Origin: Micromonospora sp. NBC_01796
GTDB taxonomy: Bacteria > Actinomycetota > Actinomycetes > Mycobacteriales > Micromonosporaceae
Reading direction: 5' to 3'
Assembly: GCF_035917455.1 (NCBI RefSeq)
Contig: NZ_CP109078.1
Coordinates: 4,216,001 to 4,280,000, forward strand
DNA length: 64,000 nucleotides
The notes under the pieces were generated by a model. That model was not told the DNA's origin, searched no databases, and was given only the letters and a program-made list of their open reading frames with translations. Numbering within the stretch: position 1 is the first letter of the stretch; every line of letters starts with the position of its first letter. Both the position numbers and the translations under genes were made by a program. Of the stretch, positions 1-9,024 are shown one piece after another.

Positions 1-896
1 TGGGTGAGCGTGGTCTCCCCGTCCTGGCGGGCCTTGGCCAGGTGGGCCTCGCTGTCCTGCTTGGCCTTGGCCAGGGTGGCCTGGGCGACCTCCCGCAGCC
101 GGGCCGCCTCCTGCTGAGCCTTGGCGAGCGTCGACTCGCTCGACTGGCGGGCCTTGGTCAGGGTCGCTTCGCTCTCCTGCCGGGCCTTCGCGAGCGCCGC
201 CTCACCGTCCTGCTTGCCCTTGAGTCGGGTCGCTTCGCTCTCCTTGCGCGCCTTGGCCAGGGTCGCTTCGGCTTCCTGCCGGGCCTTCGCCAGTGCGGCC
301 TCGCCGGCCTGGCGCAGTTGCGCGCCCTCCCGGTGCCCCTGCTCGTGCGCGGACTTCCCGGCCTCCTGGAGCCGGGCGGCCTGCTCGGTCGCGGCGGCCA
401 CCGCGGCGTCCACCTTCGCCTTCCGGGCCGCGGCGGACTGTTCCTCCTCGCGTCGGCGGGAGGAGAGGGCGAGTTCGAAGTCGCGCAGTGCGGTGGCGGC
501 GTGGTCGCGTGCCTCGGTGAGGATCCGGTTGGCCTCGCTCCGGTGCGTCTCGGCCTCGCTCGTCGCATTCGCGAGAGTGAACTCGGCCTGCTCGTGGGCG
601 AGGGACAGGATCTGCCCGACCACCGGGCCGACGTGCAGCAGGGACGCCTGGTCCACCGTGCCGGCCTGGCGGCGTACCTCGACGAGGTCGCGTTGCAACT
701 GCTCGACCTGACCGGCGAGCTTGTGGATCTGGGTGAACGCCTGTTCGCGTTCGGCGGCGAGAGTGGTTATCTCGTTCTCCGCGCGGATGACGTACCGGTC
801 CACCTGTCGTCTGTCATAGCCTCGCAGGGCCGACTCGAAGCTGGGCTCCGTAGCCACTTCCCCACCAAGGGCGAACAGTTCCTCGCCGTGCGACAT
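1..896 (-). CDS. DivIVA-domain coiled-coil protein, 3' end outside the window
   Basis: The minus-strand frame is open from an ATG to the window edge, so at least 298 residues are present and the C-terminus is missing. Residues about 18-45 carry the DivIVA-type N-terminal signature (ALRGYDRRQVDRYV). The rest is almost pure Ala/Glu/Lys/Arg/Gln coiled coil. From about residue 190 it becomes a run of 11-residue repeats of the type ALAKARQEAEA, TLAKARKESEA, ALAKARQESEA. This hendecad periodicity is known from the Streptomyces polar-growth scaffolds Scy and FilP. A role as a cytoskeletal or polar scaffold is inferred from this architecture. The next gene upstream on the same strand encodes a second protein of the same design. 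The family call is firm; the cellular role is a proposal. Confidence 0.8.
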   Translation of the reverse strand, partial: MSHGEELFALGGEVATEPSFESALRGYDRRQVDRYVIRAENEITTLAAEREQAFTQIHKLAGQVEQLQRDLVEVRRQAGTVDQASLLHVGPVVGQILSLAHEQAEFTLANATSEAETHRSEANRILTEARDHAATALRDFELALSSRRREEEQSAAARKAKVDAAVAAATEQAARLQEAGKSAHEQGHREGAQLRQAGEAALAKARQEAEATLAKARKESEATRLKGKQDGEAALAKARQESEATLTKARQSSESTLAKAQQEAARLREVAQATLAKAKQDSEAHLAKARQDGETTLT

Positions 897-1051
897 GTCC
901 CCATCCTCACATGCGGCGTGGCGCGGCGCGGCGAATACCGTCCGGCCCGATGGGATGGAAGCAGGTACTTCCTTATTGTATGGGGTGTCCGTTTCGTTGG
1001 AGTAGGCCGGGGTTGATCCGCTGACCTGTACCGGAGTCCGGACAGGCCGCA

Positions 1052-1134
1052 GGGCCGTACCGGCACGATCCGGTACGGCCCCGCGCACTCTCCTGCCCCG
1101 CTCGGCGGGTCCCACCCGAAAACGGGTCGGACCC
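1052..1134 (-). terminator. Two tandem hairpins between the two coiled-coil genes
   Basis: The first hairpin pairs 1052-1063 with 1070-1081 (12 bp perfect, 6-nt loop). The second pairs 1107-1118 with 1123-1134 (11 of 12 bp, AAAA loop). They lie just downstream of the stop codon at 1179 on the minus strand, where the upstream gene's transcript would end. No U-tract follows, which is usual for actinobacterial terminators. The rest of the 897-1178 gap shows only a weak TACAAT-like -10 hexamer (975-980, minus strand) for the downstream gene. Confidence 0.6.
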
Positions 1135-1178
1135 GGACCGACAATCTGCCCGACGAACCCGCGTCTGACGGAACCCGG

Positions 1179-2426
1179 TCAGCTCGCGGCGTCGGCGGTC
1201 TTCCGCTCCTCCGCGTCGTCCGTCTTCGCGGCGGCGGCAGCGGCAGCCGGTGCCACCGGCACGATGCCGGCCAGACCGGAAAGCATCTGCCCGAGCTGCG
1301 AGGTGACCGCGTCCTTCTGCCGGGTCAGGTCCTCGACCTCGCGGCGAGCCGCCTGCGTGGTCAGGTCCGCCTCGGTACGCGCCTCGTTCAGCAGCCGGTT
1401 CGACTCCGCCCGAGCCTCGTTCAGGGTCTTGTCGGCGAGCGCCTTGGCCTTCTCCACCGTCTCGTGCGCGCTGCGCTCGGACTCGATCCTGCGCGCCTCG
1501 GCCCGCTGCTCGATCTCCTTGGCCCGCTCCTGGGCGGCCCGCGCCCGCTGCTCGGCCTCGCCGACCAGCTTCTGGGTCTGCGCCACCTGGGCGGCGTGCC
1601 GCTCGGACTCCTCGCGCTCGGACTTCTCCCGGCGCTCGGCCAACTGGAGCTCCAGCGCCTGGAGGTCCTTGTCCCGCTTGTCCCGGGCGTCGGTGAGCAG
1701 CTTGGTCGCCTCGGCGCGCTTCTCCTCGGCCTCGCGGGCCGCCTTCGCACGCTGCTGGGTGATCTCCCGCTCGGCGGTGGCGCGCAGGGTGGCGACCTCC
1801 CGCTCGACGGTGGACTTCAACTCGGCCACCTCGTGCGCGGTGACCGTACGGAGCTGCTTGGTCTCCCGGTCGGCGTCGGCGCGCAGCGTGTCCGCCTCAC
1901 GGCGGGCCTGCACCCGGACCTCGGCGGCCTCACGCTCGGCGGTGGTACGGACCGTGCCCGCCTCCCGCTCCGCGTTGGCCTTCATCGCGGCGGCCTCGGC
2001 CCGCGCCTTGTCGGTGATCTCGCGCGCCTCGAGCCGGGCGGCGGAGAGGATGCCCTCTGACTCGCGCTTGGCCTCGCTGCGGTGGTCGTTCGCCTGTTCC
2101 TCGGCGAGCCGGAGGATCTGCTCGACCCGGGTGCCGAGCCCGGAGAGGGTGGGCCGGCTGTTCTCTTCGAGCTGCTTGTTGGTGTCGGTGAGCTTCTGCT
2201 CCACCGAGGTCAGCCGTTGCTCGGCCTGGCGGAGCCGACGCTGGGCGTCGTTCATCCGCTGCTCGGCCTCGGCGCGGGCCTGCTCGGACTGGGCCAGCGC
2301 CGCGGTCAGCCGCCCGAGGTGGCCGTTGACCTGCTCGCGGTCGTAGCCGCGGAGGGCCACCGTGAAGTCGGGTTGCGAGTTCGCGTTCTCGAAGAACGTA
2401 AGAGGGGAGGACTGCTGCTGGGGCAT
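1179..2426 (-). CDS. DivIVA-domain coiled-coil protein with hendecad repeats
   Basis: 415 residues. Residues about 16-45 hold the DivIVA-like segment (PDFTVALRGYDREQVNGHL). Heptad and then hendecad coiled coil follows, with at least eight consecutive 11-residue units in the middle (AEREAGTVRTT, AEREAAEVRVQ, ARREADTLRAD and so on), and an Ala-rich acidic tail closes the protein. An upstream in-frame ATG at 2483 would start inside the likely promoter, so MPQQQSSPLTFF is taken as the start. The GYDR(R/E)QV motif and the repeat grammar match the neighbouring partial gene, which suggests duplication. By analogy with Scy/FilP/DivIVA it probably assembles into filaments at growing tips or septa; this is inferred. 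Confidence 0.82.
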   Translation of the reverse strand: MPQQQSSPLTFFENANSQPDFTVALRGYDREQVNGHLGRLTAALAQSEQARAEAEQRMNDAQRRLRQAEQRLTSVEQKLTDTNKQLEENSRPTLSGLGTRVEQILRLAEEQANDHRSEAKRESEGILSAARLEAREITDKARAEAAAMKANAEREAGTVRTTAEREAAEVRVQARREADTLRADADRETKQLRTVTAHEVAELKSTVEREVATLRATAEREITQQRAKAAREAEEKRAEATKLLTDARDKRDKDLQALELQLAERREKSEREESERHAAQVAQTQKLVGEAEQRARAAQERAKEIEQRAEARRIESERSAHETVEKAKALADKTLNEARAESNRLLNEARTEADLTTQAARREVEDLTRQKDAVTSQLGQMLSGLAGIVPVAPAAAAAAAKTDDAEERKTADAAS

Positions 2427-2474
2427 TGGGACATACTGGCAGACACACCGGGGTCCTTCGCAAGAGCTGACCGG

Positions 2475-2502
2475 CGTTATCACGCCCCGTTCACATGGTC
2501 AA
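2475..2502 (-). promoter_or_regulatory. Candidate promoter of the coiled-coil gene
   Basis: On the minus strand TTGACC (2497-2502) is followed after 15-16 bp by GATAAC/ATAACG (2475-2481). This places transcription start about 40 nt upstream of the ATG at 2426. The -35 is good; the -10 is only partial. Confidence 0.4.
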
Positions 2503-2580
2503 CGAGGAGTCGTCGGCCTGGCGTACCCTGGTGTGATCTTGGCAGCTCCCGGGGCCGGCGGCGGCCGTCGCGCCGCCCGC

Positions 2581-2607
2581 GCGACGACCGAACGCACCGG
2601 TCGTCGC
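2581..2607 (-). terminator. Hairpin in the 356-bp gap downstream of the F420 oxidoreductase
   Basis: GCGACGACCG (2581-2590) pairs perfectly with 2598-2607 across a 7-nt loop. It lies downstream of the minus-strand gene ending at 2783, so it is a plausible terminator for it. Apart from this and the promoter near 2475-2502, nothing coding or structured was recognised between 2427 and 2782. Confidence 0.4.
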
Positions 2608-2782
2608 TCCTTTCCCGAACGACGCGCTAACCGCTTCCCGAGTACGTCGCGACGATCGAATGGGCGCGGATCGAAGCGGACGAAAAGCAAATCCCCGTCC
2701 CTCGAAATGGTCGTCGAGGCGATGTCGTGGATAGCCCTGCGTAGCCGAACCGGTGGCGCCGACGCGGACCGGGCGGTCCCGG

Positions 2783-3763
2783 TCAACGGCCGGCGAGTCG
2801 CGCGACGATCGGAGCCGCGGCGTCGAGGTTGCCGCCCAGGTGCAGGTAGTTGATGCCGAACCGCTCGCGGAGCGCGAACAACCGGTCCACGCACTCCGGC
2901 ACCGAACCGTGCAGCACCGACGGCGAGGCGGCCAGCGCGGACGGATCGGCGAGCGCGGCGTGACTGGAGGTGGACCGGTGCTCCACCCCCCGGTGGGTGA
3001 CCCGTACGTCGAACATCCGTAGCTGGAACTCCAGTGCCGCCGGGTCCCGACCGGCCGCGACCGCCGCGTCCCGGGCCCAGGCGACCTTGCGGTCCATCCG
3101 CTCCGGACTCATCTCCGCCACCGCGGCGAGCGGATCGACGTCCGGCGCGAGCCTCGGGTTGATCCCGATGATGTCGGCGGTCCGCCCGGCCAGCTCCAGC
3201 ACCCGGCGGCTGCCGCCGCCGACCAGCAACGGTGGCCGGGGCCGCTGCACCGGCTTGGGCAGCCCGTCCAACTCGGTGAGCTGGTAGTGCCGGCCCGCGA
3301 AGCTGACCGGCTTGTCGCCGAACAGACCGGTGATCACCTCGATCGCCTCGGCCAGCCGGTCGACACGTACGCCCGGCGGGTCGAACGGGAGGCCGGCGGC
3401 GTCGTGGTCGTCGCGCAACCAGCCGGCGCCCAGCCCCACCTCCACCCGCCCCCCGGAGAAGACGTCGAGGTTGGCCATCGACTTGTGCAGCAGCACCGGG
3501 TGCCGGAAGTCGTTGCAGAAGACCATGCCGAGCACCCGGAGCCGGGTGCTGGCCTCGGCCGCCACGGTCATCGCCACCAGCGGATCCATCGCCCAGCCAC
3601 CGGTGAAGTGGTCGGAGACCGAGACCGAGCTGAAGCCGAGCTGCTCGATCCGGCGGATCTCGTCGCGCCACTGCGGCACCGGCCGGTTCAACGCCGGCAT
3701 CGAGGCGGTGAACCGGAACGGCCGTGGCCCGGCGACGCCGGTACGGTCCGGAGGTGGGGGCAT
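2783..3763 (-). CDS. LLM-class F420-dependent oxidoreductase
   Basis: 326 residues with the luciferase-like monooxygenase TIM-barrel pattern: VSDHFTGGWAMDPLVAM early, a LRVLGMVFCNDFRHPVLLHKS strand, GRVEVGLGAGW, and the C-terminal FGINYLHLGG segment. It resembles the actinobacterial probable F420-dependent oxidoreductases of the MSMEG_2516 type (TIGR03621). Such enzymes use reduced deazaflavin F420 for hydride transfer; the substrate is unknown. The ATG is preceded at 7 nt by TACAGT and has only a poorly spaced GGAGGA, so leaderless expression is possible. It stands alone, divergent from the 2OG oxygenase gene across 170 bp. Confidence 0.85.
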   Translation of the reverse strand: MPPPPDRTGVAGPRPFRFTASMPALNRPVPQWRDEIRRIEQLGFSSVSVSDHFTGGWAMDPLVAMTVAAEASTRLRVLGMVFCNDFRHPVLLHKSMANLDVFSGGRVEVGLGAGWLRDDHDAAGLPFDPPGVRVDRLAEAIEVITGLFGDKPVSFAGRHYQLTELDGLPKPVQRPRPPLLVGGGSRRVLELAGRTADIIGINPRLAPDVDPLAAVAEMSPERMDRKVAWARDAAVAAGRDPAALEFQLRMFDVRVTHRGVEHRSTSSHAALADPSALAASPSVLHGSVPECVDRLFALRERFGINYLHLGGNLDAAAPIVARLAGR

Positions 3764-3770
3764 TCCTCCG

Positions 3771-3776
3771 ACTGTA
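3771..3776 (-). promoter_or_regulatory. Candidate -10 element for leaderless transcription
   Basis: TACAGT on the minus strand fits TANNNT and lies 7 nt before the ATG at 3763, the spacing expected when transcription begins at the start codon. No clear -35 was found. Confidence 0.35.
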
Positions 3777-3933
3777 GGCGGGTCGCCGACCCGTACGCGC
3801 GGTCCGTGTGGCCAGGACCGCTACCCAGTCGGATTCTCGACAGCCGGCCCCGAGCAGCCCCGAAGTCCTTTCGGCTTCGCCCCGGTGCGGCATACCGTGA
3901 CCCCCGGCTGGGATCTCTTCGCAGGAGGCCGCG

Positions 3934-4815
3934 ATGACGGTGGTGTACTTCGATTCGCCCATGTCCGACGACGAGCGGCGGCGCAGGCTCTTCGGCGGGG
4001 ACCTGTTCGTCTACTCGCCCACCCCGCACTCGATGGCCCTGGTCGCCTTCGCGCGGGAGATGGCCGAGTCGGCGTTCGCGCCGCACTTCCCGCCGGACGC
4101 CCAGCACCACCTCTCCGGGCCCGAGTACGTGCAGGTGCTGGCCGACCTCAAGCCGACCTTCATCAACCACCCGCGCAGCAAGGAACTCGTCCGGGGCATG
4201 CTCGCCGACCTGGGCGCGGACGTGGAGCAGACCTACTTCGACGTGCCCCGGCTGCGGAGCATGACCAGCGAGTACCTGAACGCCGGGCTGACCCTCCAGT
4301 TCGAGTCGCACCGGGACACCTGGTTCTCCGCGCCGATGTCGCAGCTCAACTTCTGGATGCCGGTGTACGACGTCGAGGAGGCCAACGTGATGGCCTTCCA
4401 CCCGCCGTACTTCTCCAACGGGGTGCGCAACAGTTCCCGCGACTACAACTACGCGCAGTGGGTGGCGCACGGGCGTACCGCCGCGGCGCAGCAGATCGAC
4501 ATGGAGACCCGCAAGCAGCCCGAGGCAGAGGAGCAGATCGCGCGCGAGCCGGACATCCGGGTGATCACGCCGCCCGGGGGCGTACTGCTCTTCTCGGGGG
4601 CGCAACTGCACACCACGGTGCCGAACACCTCCGGCAGGACCCGCTTCTCCATCGACTTCCGGGCGGTCAACCGGCGTGACGTCGAGCAGCGGGTCGGCGC
4701 CGAGAACGTCGACTCCGACTGCACCGGCACCACGCTCGGTGACTTCCTGCGCGCGACCGATCTGGAGCCGCTGCCGGCCGACCTGATCGAGTCGTACGAC
4801 ACCGTGCCGGCCTGA
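3934..4815 (+). CDS. Fe(II)/2-oxoglutarate-dependent oxygenase-like protein
   Basis: 293 residues. The middle holds ESHRDTWFSAPMSQLNFWMPVY, whose HRD supplies the His-x-Asp of the double-stranded beta-helix iron site. The C-terminal third has QLHTTVPNTSGRTRFSIDFR, giving the distal His and, ten residues on, an Arg placed to bind 2-oxoglutarate. Spacing and order fit the cupin-fold 2OG-Fe(II) oxygenases. The substrate cannot be read from the sequence. The start is supported by GCAGGAGG 5 nt upstream. The gene is monocistronic, divergent from the F420 enzyme and convergent with the epimerase gene. Confidence 0.72.
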   Translation: MTVVYFDSPMSDDERRRRLFGGDLFVYSPTPHSMALVAFAREMAESAFAPHFPPDAQHHLSGPEYVQVLADLKPTFINHPRSKELVRGMLADLGADVEQTYFDVPRLRSMTSEYLNAGLTLQFESHRDTWFSAPMSQLNFWMPVYDVEEANVMAFHPPYFSNGVRNSSRDYNYAQWVAHGRTAAAQQIDMETRKQPEAEEQIAREPDIRVITPPGGVLLFSGAQLHTTVPNTSGRTRFSIDFRAVNRRDVEQRVGAENVDSDCTGTTLGDFLRATDLEPLPADLIESYDTVPA

Positions 4816-4829
4816 CCCGGTCGCGGTAA

Positions 4830-4872
4830 CCGCCCCGGGCCGTCCGGCTCCCCCCGAACCGGCCCGGGGCGG
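4830..4872. terminator. Bidirectional terminator between convergent genes
   Basis: CCGCCCCGGGCC (4830-4841) and its exact reverse complement (4861-4872) form a 12-bp GC stem. It fills the 66-bp gap between the oxygenase and epimerase stop codons and so can serve both strands. Confidence 0.7.
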
Positions 4873-4881
4873 TCTCACATC

Positions 4882-5352
4882 TCAGTGCCGGGCGGGCTCG
4901 ACCAGTTCGACCAGTACGCCACCGGCGTCCTTGGGGTGGACGAAGTTGATCCGGGAGCCGGCGGTACCGCGCCTCGGGGTGTCGAACAGCAGGCGCATGC
5001 CGCGCTCGCGCAGCGCCGCACCGGCCGCGTCGACGTCGGTGACGGTGTACGCCACCTGCTGCACCCCCGGACCGGACCGGTCGAGGAACTTCGCGATGGT
5101 CGACTCCGGTGACAGCGGCGCCAGCAGTTGCAGGTGGCCCCCGTCGGGGGTCGGGCCGACCTGGAGCATCGCCTCGCGTACGCCCTGTTCGTTGTTGACC
5201 TCGGTGTGTACGCACCGCATCCCGAAGACCCGCTGGTAGAACTCGATCGCGGTGTCAAGGTCGGCGACCGCTATACCGACGTGGTCGATACGTTGGAGGC
5301 CGATGCCTGTGATTTTGTCCGCAGCGGTCTCGACGGGGTGCTCTTCTGCCAT
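4882..5352 (-). CDS. mce: Methylmalonyl-CoA epimerase
   Basis: 156 residues from the ATG at MAEEHPVETAAD. It has the glyoxalase/vicinal-oxygen-chelate fold: RIDHVGIAVADLDTAIEFYQRVFG at the N-terminus with metal ligand His24, GGHLQLLAPLSPES in the middle, then GVQQVAYTVTDVDAA and GGVLVELVEP with the ligand Glu. It interconverts (S)- and (R)-methylmalonyl-CoA. It is divergent, across 65 bp, from the thiolase-meaB genes, an arrangement also known from streptomycetes. An upstream ATG would add seven residues (MFGQTSA), but these would lie in the divergent promoter space. Confidence 0.92.
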   Translation of the reverse strand: MAEEHPVETAADKITGIGLQRIDHVGIAVADLDTAIEFYQRVFGMRCVHTEVNNEQGVREAMLQVGPTPDGGHLQLLAPLSPESTIAKFLDRSGPGVQQVAYTVTDVDAAGAALRERGMRLLFDTPRRGTAGSRINFVHPKDAGGVLVELVEPARH

Positions 5353-5417
5353 AGCGCTAGTCTGGCCGAACAATCGTTAAGGTGCACGATCGGCCCACCC
5401 CTCGGAGGCGGAGAGTC

Positions 5418-6617
5418 ATGGCTTCGGTGATCGTCAGCGGTGCGCGTACCCCGATGGGGCGGCTGCTGGGCAACCTCAAGGACCTGTCGGCGAGCAAGCT
5501 CGGCGGGATCGCCATCCGGGGTGCGCTGGAGCGTTCCGGGGTCGCCGCCGACCAGGTCCAGTACGTGATCATGGGGCAGGTGCTCCAGGCGGGTGCCGGT
5601 CAGATCCCGGCCCGGCAGGCTGCCGTCGAGGCGGGCATCCCGATGTCCGTACCGGCGCTGACGATCAACAAGGTCTGCCTCTCCGGCCTCGACGCGATCG
5701 CCCTGGCCGACCAGCTCATCCGGGCCGGCGAGTTCGACATCGTGGTGGCCGGCGGGATGGAGTCGATGACCAACGCCCCGCACCTGCTGCTCAACCAGCG
5801 CACCGGCTACAAGTACGGCGACGTGACGATCAAGGATCACATGGCGCTGGACGGGCTCACCGACCCGTGGGACTGCTGCGCGATGGGGGAGTCGACCGAG
5901 CGGCACGGGGTGAAGCACGGCATCACCCGGCAGGAGCAGGACGCCTTCGCGGTGGCCAGCCACCAGCGGGCCGCCGCCGCCCAGAAGAACGGCGTCTTCG
6001 CCGACGAGATCGTCCCGGTGGAGTTGCCGCAGCGCAAGGGCGACCCGCTGGTGATCAGCGCGGACGAGGGGGTCCGCCCGGACACCACGGTCGAGACGCT
6101 GGCCCGGCTGCGCCCGGCCTTCACCCCGGACGGGACGATCACCGCGGGCAGCTCCTCGCCGATCTCCGACGGTGCCGCGGCCGTGGTCGTGATGAGCAAG
6201 ACCAAGGCGATCGAGCTGGGGCTGACCTGGCTGGCCGAGGTCGGCGCGCACGGCAACGTCGCCGGACCGGACAACTCGCTGCACTCGCAGCCGTCCAACG
6301 CGATCAACCAGGCGCTGCGCAAGGCCGGGCTCGGCGTCGCCGACCTGGACCTGGTCGAGATCAACGAGGCGTTCGCCGCGGTCGGCATCAAGTCCACCCG
6401 TGACCTCGGGATCAGCAGCGAGATCGTCAACGTCAACGGTGGCGCGATCGCCCTCGGGCACCCGCTCGGCATGTCCGGGGCGCGCCTGGTCCTCACCCTC
6501 GCCCTGGAGCTGCGCCGGCGCGGCGGGGGCACCGGGGCGGCGGCACTCTGCGGTGGCGGTGGACAGGGCGACGCGCTGATCATCCACGTACCGAGCGGTG
6601 CCGGCGAGCGGGAGTGA
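5418..6617 (+). CDS. Acetyl-CoA C-acetyltransferase (thiolase)
   Basis: 399 residues. The nucleophilic Cys87 lies in NKVCLSGL, the NEAF motif is present, His348 lies in [11 protein letters not shown], and Cys378 in the [10 protein letters not shown] motif. These are the full catalytic residues of biosynthetic or degradative thiolases, which condense two acetyl-CoA to acetoacetyl-CoA or reverse this. The start is set by GGAGGCGGAGAG just before ATGGCTTCG. Its stop overlaps the GTG of meaB (GTGA), so the two are translationally coupled. This places acetoacetyl-CoA metabolism beside methylmalonyl/isobutyryl-CoA chemistry. Confidence 0.93.
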   Translation: MASVIVSGARTPMGRLLGNLKDLSASKLGGIAIRGALERSGVAADQVQYVIMGQVLQAGAGQIPARQAAVEAGIPMSVPALTINKVCLSGLDAIALADQLIRAGEFDIVVAGGMESMTNAPHLLLNQRTGYKYGDVTIKDHMALDGLTDPWDCCAMGESTERHGVKHGITRQEQDAFAVASHQRAAAAQKNGVFADEIVPVELPQRKGDPLVISADEGVRPDTTVETLARLRPAFTPDGTITAGSSSPISDGAAAVVVMSKTKAIELGLTWLAEVGAHGNVAGPDNSLHSQPSNAINQALRKAGLGVADLDLVEINEAFAAVGIKSTRDLGISSEIVNVNGGAIALGHPLGMSGARLVLTLALELRRRGGGTGAAALCGGGGQGDALIIHVPSGAGERE

Positions 6618-7591
6618 CGGTGCGACGGGGTCGGGACGTACCGCTGCTGGTCGACCGGGCCCGCGACGGTGACGCCCGCGCGGTGGCCCGGCTGATCACC
6701 CTGGTCGAGTCCGGGGACGAACTGCTGCCGCAGGTGGCCGCGGCGCTCGCGCCGTACACCGGTCGGGCGCAGGTGATCGGGCTGACCGGGGCTCCCGGGG
6801 TGGGGAAGTCGACCACGACCAACGAGCTGGTCCGGGCTCTGCGGGCCGGCGGCCACCGGGTCGGGGTGCTCGCCGTGGACCCGTCGAGCCCGTTCACCGG
6901 CGGGGCGATCCTGGGCGACAGGGTCCGGATGCAGGAGCACGCCACCGACCCGGGCGTCTACATCCGCTCCATGTCCAGCCGGGGTCACCTCGGCGGGCTG
7001 GCCTCGGCGACACCGCAGGCGGTCCGGGTGCTGGAGGGCGCCGGCTGCGACGTGGTGCTGGTCGAGACGGTGGGGGTCGGCCAGGCCGAGGTGGAGGTCG
7101 CCTCGCTGGCCGACACCACGCTGGTGCTGCTCGCACCGGGCATGGGTGACGCGATCCAGGCGGTGAAGGCCGGCATCCTGGAGATCGCCGACATCTTCGT
7201 GGTCAACAAGGCGGACCGGGACGGGGCAGACGCCACCGTCCGCGACATCCAGGGCATGATCGCCCTGGGTGAGCGGGGGCCGGGCCAGTGGCGCCCGCAG
7301 GTGCTGCGGGCGATCGCCTCGCGGGCCGAGGGGATCGACGAGATCGTCGCCGGGATCGAGCGGCACCGGGCCTGGCTGGTCGAGCACGACGAGCTGCGGC
7401 GGCGCCGGGAGGCGCGGGCCGCCGCCGAGGTCGAGGCGATCGCGTTGGGCGCGCTGCGGGCCCGGCTGGGCTCACTGCGCGACGGTACGGGGTTGGCCAC
7501 GCTCGCGGCCAAGGTCGCCGCCGGTTCGCTGGATCCGTACGCCGCCGCCGGTGACCTGCTCGCGGAGCTGGACGACCGGTCCGCGGGCTAG
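6614..7591 (+). CDS. meaB: MeaB-type GTPase, chaperone of B12-dependent acyl-CoA mutases
   Basis: 325 residues of the G3E/ArgK family. The P-loop GAPGVGKST is at about residues 59-67, followed by [41 protein letters not shown] with switch elements, and NKAD for guanine recognition. The C-terminal helices form the dimerisation arm. MeaB loads and protects adenosylcobalamin in methylmalonyl-CoA mutase and related mutases. The mutase nearby (9.2-10.8 kb) is predicted here to be isobutyryl-CoA mutase, so this protein may serve that enzyme, methylmalonyl-CoA mutase elsewhere, or both. The GTG start overlaps the thiolase stop by 4 bp. Confidence 0.93.
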   Translation: MTVRRGRDVPLLVDRARDGDARAVARLITLVESGDELLPQVAAALAPYTGRAQVIGLTGAPGVGKSTTTNELVRALRAGGHRVGVLAVDPSSPFTGGAILGDRVRMQEHATDPGVYIRSMSSRGHLGGLASATPQAVRVLEGAGCDVVLVETVGVGQAEVEVASLADTTLVLLAPGMGDAIQAVKAGILEIADIFVVNKADRDGADATVRDIQGMIALGERGPGQWRPQVLRAIASRAEGIDEIVAGIERHRAWLVEHDELRRRREARAAAEVEAIALGALRARLGSLRDGTGLATLAAKVAAGSLDPYAAAGDLLAELDDRSAG

Positions 7592-7635
7592 GTCGACGGC
7601 AACCGTCGGGGGTCACGGCGCGACCGCTTCGCCGG

Positions 7636-7641
7636 TAACCT
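7636..7641 (+). promoter_or_regulatory. Candidate -10 element for leaderless transcription
   Basis: TAACCT lies 7 nt before the GTG start of the ABC ATPase gene. No Shine-Dalgarno sequence is present, so the mRNA may begin at the start codon. Confidence 0.35.
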
Positions 7642-7648
7642 TCGCGGC

Positions 7649-8338
7649 GTGGGTACGACGGTTCGGGTCGACGGGATCACGGTCGGGTACGGCCGGGGTG
7701 AGCCGGTGCTGCGCGAGGTGTCGGTCACCGTGCGGCCGGGTGAGGTGCTCGCGGTGACCGGGCCCTCCGGCGCCGGCAAGACCACCCTGCTCTGGGCGAT
7801 GGCCGGCCTGGTCCGTCCGGCGGTCGGTCGGGTCGAGGTGGACGGTGCGGCGCTGCGGGACCGGGACGACGCGGTTGCCCGCCGGGTGGTGCTGGTGCCG
7901 CAGGACAACGGCCTGGCCGAGATCCTCACCGCGGGCGAGAACCTCCAGGTGGCGTTGATCGCCGGGGGGAACTCTCCGGCCGAGGCCCGCCGGTTGACCG
8001 CGGAGTCGCTGGGCCGGCTCGGGCTGTCCGGGCAGACCGACCAGCTCGTCGAGGAGCTTTCCGGCGGGCAGCAGCAGCGCACCGCGATCGCCCGCGGGCT
8101 GGCGCTCGGCGGTGCGGTCCTGCTCGCCGACGAGGTCACCAGCGAGTTGGACGCGGGCAACCGGCAGCGGGTGATCGAACTGCTCCGGGCCGAGGCCGAC
8201 CGGGGTGTGGCGGTGGTCTTCGCGACGCACGACCCGGAGGCGGCCGCCGCCTGCGACGCCGAACTGCACCTGTTGGACGGTCGCGCCGAACTGGTCCGTC
8301 CGGCTCCACCGGTGCCGACCGCCCCGGTGTCCGGCTAG
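7649..8338 (+). CDS. ABC transporter ATP-binding protein
   Basis: 229 residues. Walker A is GPSGAGKTT (about 38-46), the Q-loop is VPQDNGLAE, the signature is ELSGGQQQRTAIARG, Walker B is AVLLADEVTSELD, and the switch His lies in FATHDP. It is of the short MacB/LolD class that pairs with FtsX-type permeases. No permease adjoins it. The nearest candidates are the two giant permeases at 11.9-18.0 kb, which already have an ATPase of their own, so this protein may be an additional or alternative motor. The GTG start is chosen because it fits a leaderless arrangement and directly precedes the domain. Confidence 0.85.
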   Translation: MGTTVRVDGITVGYGRGEPVLREVSVTVRPGEVLAVTGPSGAGKTTLLWAMAGLVRPAVGRVEVDGAALRDRDDAVARRVVLVPQDNGLAEILTAGENLQVALIAGGNSPAEARRLTAESLGRLGLSGQTDQLVEELSGGQQQRTAIARGLALGGAVLLADEVTSELDAGNRQRVIELLRAEADRGVAVVFATHDPEAAAACDAELHLLDGRAELVRPAPPVPTAPVSG

Positions 8339-8498
8339 CCGTTCCGGTGCGCCGAGGTTCGCCGGTCGACGACGGTTCGCCCCGCCCGTCCTGGGTGGAC
8401 ACTATCCGTCAGGCCATCCCGCGAACGGGTCGCGCCGAGTAGGCTCCCTCATCGCGCAGGGCGCCGGGGTCGGCGCCGAGACCAGGGGAGAAGTCAGC

Positions 8499-8951
8499 AT
8501 GAGCGAGGTTGTGCAGAACACCGAGGGCGACGCCGCGGGCAGCGCCGTACCCGAGGCGGCAGCGGCCCCCGCGCCGGCCGCCGCACCGCGCGGAACCACC
8601 GCGGTGTCCGAGGAGGTCGTGGAGAAGATCGCCGGTACGGCGGCGCGTGAGGTGCCGGGTGTCGCCGAGCTCGGCGGCGACGTGGCGCGTTTCTTCAACA
8701 GCGTCCTGGACCGGATCGGGCTGGACGAGGTGGGTGACGCCGGCCGTGGTGTCTCGGTGGACGTGAAGGGTACGGCCGCGACCATCAACGTCGTCATCGT
8801 GCTCGAGGCCGGTCACGTGGTGGGCGAGGTGACCGAGGCGGTACGGGCCAAGGTCATCGAGGCGGTCGAGAAGTACGGCCTCCAGGTGACCCAGGTGAAC
8901 GTCAAGGTCGACGACATCGAGCTGCCCGCCGCGCCGGCCGCCGGAGCCTGA
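8499..8951 (+). CDS. Asp23/Gls24-family envelope stress protein
   Basis: 150 residues. An Ala/Pro-rich N-terminal segment of about 30 residues precedes the Asp23 domain: VSEEVVEKIAGTAAREVPGVAELGG, then GVSVDVKGTAATINVVIVLEAG and the C-terminal VTQVNVKVDDIELP. Proteins of this family associate with the membrane and are linked to alkaline or envelope stress; the molecular function is undefined. GGGGAGAAG precedes the ATG by 6 nt. It is transcribed separately from or together with the ATPase gene 160 bp upstream. Confidence 0.88.
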   Translation: MSEVVQNTEGDAAGSAVPEAAAAPAPAAAPRGTTAVSEEVVEKIAGTAAREVPGVAELGGDVARFFNSVLDRIGLDEVGDAGRGVSVDVKGTAATINVVIVLEAGHVVGEVTEAVRAKVIEAVEKYGLQVTQVNVKVDDIELPAAPAAGA

Positions 8952-9024
8952 GTCACCGGTCGACCGCCGGTGCCCGGTCGGCCGTGGCAGGTCGCCGGTC
9001 ATCAAGCACAATTGCCGCGATTTT

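Noticed and set aside
42-1016. A long plus-strand frame at the left edge
   Set aside because: It is Gly/Leu/Arg low-complexity sequence produced by the reverse strand of the Ala/Glu/Lys coiled-coil gene, which has a DivIVA motif and regular repeats.
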